NCBI GenBank assembly: GCA_964514415.1
Contig: CAZEQL010000022.1
Span: 1-18,549 of the forward strand
DNA length: 18,549 nucleotides
Reading direction: 5' to 3'
From: CAZEQL01 sp964514415
GTDB lineage: Bacteria; Chloroflexota; Dehalococcoidia; GIF9; AB-539-J10
Shown one piece after another: positions 14,623-18,549 of the stretch (its first letter is position 1; each line of letters opens with the position of its first letter). A program made the position numbers and the translations under genes. The notes under the pieces are model-generated. The model worked only from the letters and a program-made list of their open reading frames with translations, searched no databases and was not told the DNA's origin.

Positions 14623-15666
14623 ATGGCTATAGAGAAAGAGAAGGCATTAGAGCTAGCTATTGAGCAAGTTGAAAGGCAGTTTGGCAAAGGTTCAATTATG
14701 AAGTTGGGTGAAACCTCGGCTAGAGTATCCGGGGATGTTATTCCAACAGGCTCGCTGGCTCTTGATTTGGCTTTAGGTATAGGTGGCATACCCCGAGGAC
14801 GAGTTACCGAAATTTTTGGTTCTGAATCTTCGGGTAAAACTACTCTTGCCCAACATATAATTGCTGAGGCTCAGAAGACTGGCGGTATAGCAGCATACAT
14901 TGATGTCGAGCATGCCCTTGACCCTATGTACGCTGCTAATTGTGGTATTAAAATAGATGACCTCCTTATCTCCCAACCTGATACTGGGGAGCAGGCGCTG
15001 GAAATAACTGAAACCCTGGTAAGAAGCGCTGCTGTAGATGTGATAATCATTGATAGTGTAGCGGCATTAGTGCCCAGAGCAGAGATAGAAGGTGAAATGG
15101 GCGATACCCACGTTGGCTTGCAAGCTCGGTTGATGTCCCAGGCGCTAAGGAAATTGACGGCTGCTATTGGTAACTCCGGAACTGCAGTAATTTTCATTAA
15201 CCAGTTGCGGGAGAAGGTGGGTATTATTTTCGGCAACCCGGAGGTGACTCCAGGGGGAAGGGCACTTAAATTCTATAGTTCGGTGAGGATAGATTTAAGG
15301 CGGGGTGATTCCATCAAGCAAGGTTCGGAAATAATAGGCACCATGGTAAAGGCCAGAGTGGTTAAGAACAAAGTGGCTGCGCCTTTCCGCAGGGCTGAAT
15401 TTGACATAATGTTTAACCATGGTATAAGTAAGGAAGGGAATTTAATTGACCTGGGAGTAGCGAGTGGCATGGTAAAGAAAGCTGGCGCTTTTTTTACTTA
15501 TGGAGATGTGAAGTTAGGGCAGGGGAGAGAAAATGCCAAAGATTACTTAAGGGAGCACACTGAGACTGCTTTGCAACTGGAACATGAAATACGAGCATCA
15601 GTAGCTACCCCTGCTATGCCCTCCCAAGAGGGAAGGAAAGCCTCTAAGCAGGATGAAAACCTCTAG
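14623..15666 (+). CDS. recA: recombinase RecA
   Basis: RecA forms the ATP-dependent filament on single-stranded DNA that drives homologous pairing and triggers SOS self-cleavage. The 347-aa protein is canonical. The N-terminal helix ([20 protein letters not shown]) comes first. Walker [10 protein letters not shown] is at 66-74 with K72. Walker B-like [12 protein letters not shown], loop L1 with EGEMGD, loop L2 with NQLREKVG...GNPEVTPGG, and the C-terminal basic domain follow. The tail is short (last ~20 aa variable, few acidic residues). The ATG has no Shine-Dalgarno, and TATAAT ends only 8 nt upstream, suggesting a leaderless message. recX starts within 16 nt of the stop, so the two are co-transcribed. 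No lexA is present in the window. Confidence 0.98.
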   Translation: MAIEKEKALELAIEQVERQFGKGSIMKLGETSARVSGDVIPTGSLALDLALGIGGIPRGRVTEIFGSESSGKTTLAQHIIAEAQKTGGIAAYIDVEHALDPMYAANCGIKIDDLLISQPDTGEQALEITETLVRSAAVDVIIIDSVAALVPRAEIEGEMGDTHVGLQARLMSQALRKLTAAIGNSGTAVIFINQLREKVGIIFGNPEVTPGGRALKFYSSVRIDLRRGDSIKQGSEIIGTMVKARVVKNKVAAPFRRAEFDIMFNHGISKEGNLIDLGVASGMVKKAGAFFTYGDVKLGQGRENAKDYLREHTETALQLEHEIRASVATPAMPSQEGRKASKQDENL

Positions 15667-15681
15667 TTGGGGGAAAGCCTG

Positions 15682-16164
15682 TTGGCAAATGATAGTGCAT
15701 TTCAACATTGTCTTGATGTAGCTTATCGTTATCTTACTTATCGACCACGCAGCGAGGCAGAAATAAAACAGCGGCTCCGTCAGCGTGGTTTTGATGATAA
15801 AGCAATAGAAAACGCAATCAGCAAATTGAAGGAGCAAAATTTAATTGATGATTTTGCCTTCGCTCAGTTCTGGAAAGATAATCGACTATCTTTTAAGCCC
15901 AAGAGCAAAAGGCTGATAGAGAAGGAGTTAAAGGACAAAAAGGTAGCTCAGGAAATTGTGGAGCAAGTGACCGAAGACATAAGTGATGAAGACAATGCCT
16001 ATAGGATAGGTTATAAGCGGTTGCTTGCCCTTGCTCATCTGGATTATGCCGACTTTCACCGACGCTTATCGAATTATCTTAGTTACCGTGGGTTCAGCTA
16101 TGAAGTTGTACGGGATACTGTGGCTCGCTTGTGGCGAGAAAGAGGAAGCAAATCCATACTTTAG
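15682..16164 (+). CDS. recX: regulatory protein RecX
   Basis: RecX binds RecA filaments and blocks their extension, limiting recombination. The 160-aa protein shows the three-helix-repeat organisation of the family: HCLDVAYRYLTYRPRSEAEIKQRLRQRGF, LKEQNLIDDFAFAQFW, and the repeat ending YLSYRGFSYEVVRDTVARLW. Start choice: the frame is open from a TTG at 15667 directly after the recA stop. The TTG at 15682 is preceded at 8 nt by GGGGGAAAG (15669-15677), a good Shine-Dalgarno that would lie inside the longer form, so I prefer it. Both options are TTG, which would keep RecX well below RecA. It is convergent with the decarboxylase beta gene, 4 nt between stops. A small stem (CTCGC/GCGAG at 16124-16138) near the 3' end lacks a T-run. 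Confidence 0.92.
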   Translation: MANDSAFQHCLDVAYRYLTYRPRSEAEIKQRLRQRGFDDKAIENAISKLKEQNLIDDFAFAQFWKDNRLSFKPKSKRLIEKELKDKKVAQEIVEQVTEDISDEDNAYRIGYKRLLALAHLDYADFHRRLSNYLSYRGFSYEVVRDTVARLWRERGSKSIL

Positions 16165-16168
16165 CATA

Positions 16169-17353
16169 TTAGAGTCCTCCTGCTATGGCTAGGAAAACTC
16201 CTGCTGCGGTAGCTGTGCCAATAACACCAGCGACATTAGGCCCCATGGCATGCATTAAAAGGAAATTCCTGGGATTGGCTTGTTGTCCTAGTCTCTGTAC
16301 CACTCTGGATGCCATGGGTACTGCTGAGACACCGGCAGCTCCAATCATGGGATTTATTTTTGATTTCAAGAATAAGTTAATTAGCTTGGCAAAGAGTACG
16401 CCACCTGCAGTAGCAAAAGCAAAAGCAAGTATACCTAAACCAAAGACCATTAATGGCTTAGGAAGCAAAAACGATGTAGCTGCTACATAAGCGCCTACGC
16501 AAACACCAAGGAAGACGGTTGCTATGTCTATAAAAGCCCCGGACATGGTTGCACTTAACCTATCGGTGACGCCACTCACGCGGAGAAGATTGCCAAACAT
16601 AAAACAGCCGATAATGGGCAATGCAGCAGGGACAAAAAGCCCAACGATAATCATGACCATCATGGGAAATATTATCTCCTCTGTCTTAGAGACTTCCCTG
16701 ACTTCCGGCGGCATGTATATTTTTCTTTCTTCTTCAGTGGTTAGCGCCTTAATTATCGGTGGTTGGATTAATGGCACCATAGCCATATAAGTGTAGGCAG
16801 CTATGGCGGTGGTGCCTAGAAGCCAGGGCGATAGCATTGTGGTCAGGTAGACTGTGGTGGGACCGTCAGCGCCACCTATGATTCCTATGCTGCAGGCTTC
16901 TTGGATATTGAATCCCACTGCTAGAGCAATGAAGAAAGCAGTATAAACTCCAAGCTGGGCTGCTGCACCTAGTAGGAAATAAATAGGCCGGGAAATAAGT
17001 GGGCTGAAGTCAGTCATGGCTCCTATCCCTATGAACATGGACAAGGGAATTAACGCCCAACCAAAGCCATATTGGAAAATGTGAGAGAGAAACCCAATTG
17101 GCTTTCCTCCCTCCTCAATTAACTGTGGCCACGTAGGTGGTAAATAATCCATCAGGCTTCCATCAGGCATTTGGAACCCCATGACATGATAACCTAAAGG
17201 AATATTAACTAAAATAATGCCAAAGCCTATAGGTACTAAAAGCAATGGTTCCCATTTCTTGGCTATACCCAAGTAAATTAAGACACCGCCAATGAGCCAC
17301 ATTATCAGGCGCTGCCAGTCGAAATAAGCAAATCCCATCTCTATACCAAACAT
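16169..17353 (-). CDS. sodium-translocating decarboxylase beta subunit (OadB/GcdB/MmdB family)
   Basis: The beta subunit is the membrane channel that couples decarboxylation of carboxybiotin to Na+ export. The 394-aa protein is almost entirely hydrophobic helices. Family landmarks are an N-terminal helix WLIGGVLIYLGIAKKWEPLLL, GIGAMTDF in the first half, and FLLGAAAQ. GGADGPTTVYLT carries the conserved Asp of the ion pathway. SGVTDRLS, the re-entrant INPMIGAAGVSAVPMASRV, and HAMGPNVAGVIGTATAAGV at the C-terminus complete the set. AGAGG lies 7 nt before the ATG. The gamma-like gene precedes it by 53 nt, so they form a pair. The substrate (oxaloacetate, methylmalonyl-CoA, glutaconyl-CoA or malonate) is set by the alpha subunit, which is not in this window, so none is assigned. 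Confidence 0.93.
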   Translation of the reverse strand: MFGIEMGFAYFDWQRLIMWLIGGVLIYLGIAKKWEPLLLVPIGFGIILVNIPLGYHVMGFQMPDGSLMDYLPPTWPQLIEEGGKPIGFLSHIFQYGFGWALIPLSMFIGIGAMTDFSPLISRPIYFLLGAAAQLGVYTAFFIALAVGFNIQEACSIGIIGGADGPTTVYLTTMLSPWLLGTTAIAAYTYMAMVPLIQPPIIKALTTEEERKIYMPPEVREVSKTEEIIFPMMVMIIVGLFVPAALPIIGCFMFGNLLRVSGVTDRLSATMSGAFIDIATVFLGVCVGAYVAATSFLLPKPLMVFGLGILAFAFATAGGVLFAKLINLFLKSKINPMIGAAGVSAVPMASRVVQRLGQQANPRNFLLMHAMGPNVAGVIGTATAAGVFLAIAGGL

Positions 17354-17406
17354 ATTTACGCCTCTAGGTTACGCAGAATAAAATTCTCTGTAGTGAAGAT
17401 TTTTAT

Positions 17407-17598
17407 TTATCCCTTTGGCTTGGTTTCTTTTGGTTCAGTTACTGTTTCCGCTTCTTCCTTTCCTTTTTTAATCCTTTGGAATACGAATCCTATCAGCCAA
17501 GTTGCTACGGCAAGAATAATTAATATGAGAAAGACGGTGCCAAATCCTTTTCCTGCTAATGCACCGGCTTCACCCCAATTTATTGTCATTGGTATCAT
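17407..17598 (-). CDS. decarboxylase gamma subunit-like small membrane protein (OadG-like)
   Basis: This 63-aa protein has one transmembrane helix (about 21-42, TVFLILIILAVATWLIGFVF). A short charged cytoplasmic tail follows (RIKKGKEEAETVTEPKETKPKG), the shape of the OadG-type gamma subunit that bridges alpha and beta and stabilises the complex. Sequence identity in this family is low, so the call relies on size, topology and position just upstream of the beta subunit. GGAGG (17614-17610 on the minus strand) lies 11 nt before the ATG at 17598; an internal ATG at codon 4 has poorer spacing. A 5-bp hairpin (AGAAT-AAA-ATTCT, 17375-17387) sits in the 53-nt gap to the beta gene. The tail is shorter and less proline-rich than in classical OadG. 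Confidence 0.75.
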   Translation of the reverse strand: MIPMTINWGEAGALAGKGFGTVFLILIILAVATWLIGFVFQRIKKGKEEAETVTEPKETKPKG

Positions 17599-17967
17599 AT
17601 CTCTCTACGCCTCCAAACCAATATTGCCTGCTGTTAAGGCAAACCGGGTAAGTATACATCAATTCTAGACACTCAGGGAAATTTTTATTCAATTACTTAT
17701 TAGGGTTTGCTCTGCAAAAGCTTCCCTTTGCAATGCTTCTAGTTCCCACCAGATATCAGGTCTCATTTTCACACTATGGCAGCTCTCTGGGGAACAGTAG
17801 CTTGTCCCAGGACTAAATTCTTATTGCTCTTTGGGAACTAATAAGCTGTTGAGTGAGAACTAAAATCACTGGGTCCAGTGCTTCCTGGGAGTACCAGGCA
17901 TGTTGCACTGAAGTTGTGTGAATAATATGAAAGGAGATAGGTGAGTTGAAATGAAAAGAATAGAATA

Positions 17968-18153
17968 GTTTGCAGTATTGCCAGCACGGGCAGTGGCCCG
18001 GGAATTGGAAGGACTGAAGGTAAACCCAGTGGTATCGCGGTGGAGGCTGATGGCAATCTAGTGGTGACAGTTGCCGACCTTGAGGCGGTGGTATGTGTGA
18101 ACCCTGTGAGTGGTGACTGCGCCATTGTTTCGGATGCTAGCAGCGAGCAGTGA
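17968..18153 (+). pseudogene. remnant of an NHL / SMP-30-like beta-propeller gene
   Basis: In one frame (codon register of 17983, ending at the TGA at 18151-18153) the translation contains PSGIAVEADGNLVVTVADLEAVVCVNPVSGD and then CAIVSDASS. This has the G-I-A-V-D/E-x-x-G-x-L-V-V ... V-x-x-V-D/N-P-x-S/T-G-D pattern of NHL-type propeller blades used in secreted or surface proteins. The frame is closed upstream by TGA at 17947 and has no start codon with a signal peptide, so only about one and a half blades remain. The function of the parent gene is unknown; sequence pattern is the only evidence. Confidence 0.55.
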
Positions 18154-18411
18154 TTCCAGGTGTATAGGACATCAAGTGGCTATACCACATAATCAAAGGT
18201 GGCAAGACTTTCCACAAAGTGGGAAGGACAGTTGAATCCTATAGTAGAGGTGAGTCCGCAATTGACTCTGGCAGTGAATAGCCTGCCATGATTATGATTG
18301 GGCAACCCCAACCTGAATGGCATAGTATGGCTGTAGAGCTACAGAGGGACGAGTGATCCTGTTGACTGTTGACAAAATCAACGTCTTCAGGGATGAGGCA
18401 ATTCGCGGTAT

Positions 18412-18440
18412 TTGAAAAATCCGTGCCTTTCCTTTAAAAT
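18412..18440 (+). promoter_or_regulatory. tRNA-Ile promoter
   Basis: TTGAAA (18412-18417), exactly 17 nt, and TAAAAT (18435-18440) each match consensus at five of six positions. Transcription would start near 18447, about 28 nt before the mature tRNA 5' end. Confidence 0.6.
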
Positions 18441-18474
18441 CTACTTGGTTAAGTATAAGCTGTGTTTTAATTGG

Positions 18475-18548
18475 GGGCCATTAGCTCAGTTGGTTAGAGT
18501 ACGGTCCTGATAAGACCGGGGTCTGTGGTTCGAGTCCACAATGGCCCA
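18475..18548 (+). tRNA. tRNA-Ile(GAU)
   Basis: A complete cloverleaf. The acceptor stem is GGGCCAT/ATGGCCC. The D stem GCTC/GAGT has one G-U pair. The anticodon stem CGGTC/GACCG carries the loop CTGATAA with anticodon GAT at 18509-18511. The variable loop is GGGTC, and the T arm is TGTGG-TTCGAGT-CCACA. The discriminator is A18548. The window ends one base later (C), so whether CCA is encoded cannot be seen. GAU is the anticodon of the tRNA-Ile often found in rRNA spacers, so an rRNA gene or tRNA-Ala could follow outside the window. Confidence 0.95.
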
Positions 18549-18549
18549 C

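Larger units (their letters stand above)
17599..18474. other. long gene-poor interval between oadG-like gene and tRNA-Ile
   Basis: About 876 bases without a supportable intact gene. On the plus strand there is a degenerate NHL-propeller fragment (17968-18153) and a tRNA promoter at its end. Between 17640 and 17960 I see only short frames and a weak hairpin (GCAAA...TTTGC near 17715-17735). Between 18154 and 18410 there is a short imperfect stem around CCACAAAGTGG and a GTTGA-CAAAA-TCAAC repeat near 18368-18383, with no coding pattern. The minus-strand frame at 17838-18125 has no protein-like features. Confidence 0.6.

Noticed and set aside
16124..16138. CTCGC-TTGTG-GCGAG stem as a terminator for recX
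   Set aside because: It lies inside the recX coding sequence and has no downstream T-tract on either strand.
17838..18125. Minus-strand 95-codon open frame
   Set aside because: Composition is Thr/Ser/Pro-rich and low complexity, it lies opposite the propeller fragment (whose codon pattern explains it), and it shows no family pattern or ribosome-binding site.
1..18549. CRISPR array, IS transposase, integrase or toxin-antitoxin pair
   Set aside because: No regularly spaced repeats, transposase or integrase motifs, or paired small toxin/antitoxin genes could be found; the repeats present are isolated short palindromes.

Overview
The window is a bacterial chromosome segment with moderate GC, densely packed genes, mixed TAA/TAG/TGA stops and an E. 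coli-like -10/-35 promoter grammar. The gene content suggests Chloroflexota, probably class Dehalococcoidia: a UDG family 4 / RNase J / FtsK cluster, an archaeal-type phosphoglycerate mutase beside GalU, recA-recX next to a TIGR01906/DUF1461 membrane protein, and a family of short palindromic repeats. This placement is inferred from gene content and was not tested by alignment.

Layout. 1-4460 (+): a compact operon of uracil-DNA glycosylase, RNase J and FtsK (genome maintenance, RNA decay, chromosome segregation). 4464-6517 (-): apgM-galU, in which glycolytic phosphoglycerate mutase is coupled to UDP-glucose synthesis. It diverges from a ROK sugar kinase (6626-7606, +), and the two promoters overlap at their -35 boxes. 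7607-8916: an accessory stretch with two small membrane proteins (DUF3096-like and DUF2905-like), two members of a hairpin repeat family, and a DnaQ/YprB-like exonuclease gene interrupted by an in-frame amber codon. 9099-10097 (+): a PflX-type radical SAM protein. 10219-13710 (-): dnaE. 13869-16164 (+): DUF1461 membrane protein, recA, recX. 16169-17598 (-): beta and gamma subunits of a sodium-pumping decarboxylase, with no alpha subunit here. 17599-18474: a largely non-coding stretch containing a decayed NHL-propeller fragment. 18475-18548: tRNA-Ile(GAU).

Functional themes are DNA replication and repair (udg, ftsK, dnaE, recA, recX), hexose/triose phosphate metabolism (ROK kinase, apgM, galU) and membrane sodium bioenergetics. 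I did not find a clear new multi-gene system. The most interesting signals are: the single amber codon inside an otherwise intact exonuclease reading frame; a hairpin repeat flanked by 19-bp near-identical direct repeats that appears to supply that gene's -35 box; a member of a related repeat class translated inside FtsK; and recA, dnaE and a DUF2905 gene whose -10 boxes lie only 7-9 nt before the start codon, which suggests leaderless mRNAs.
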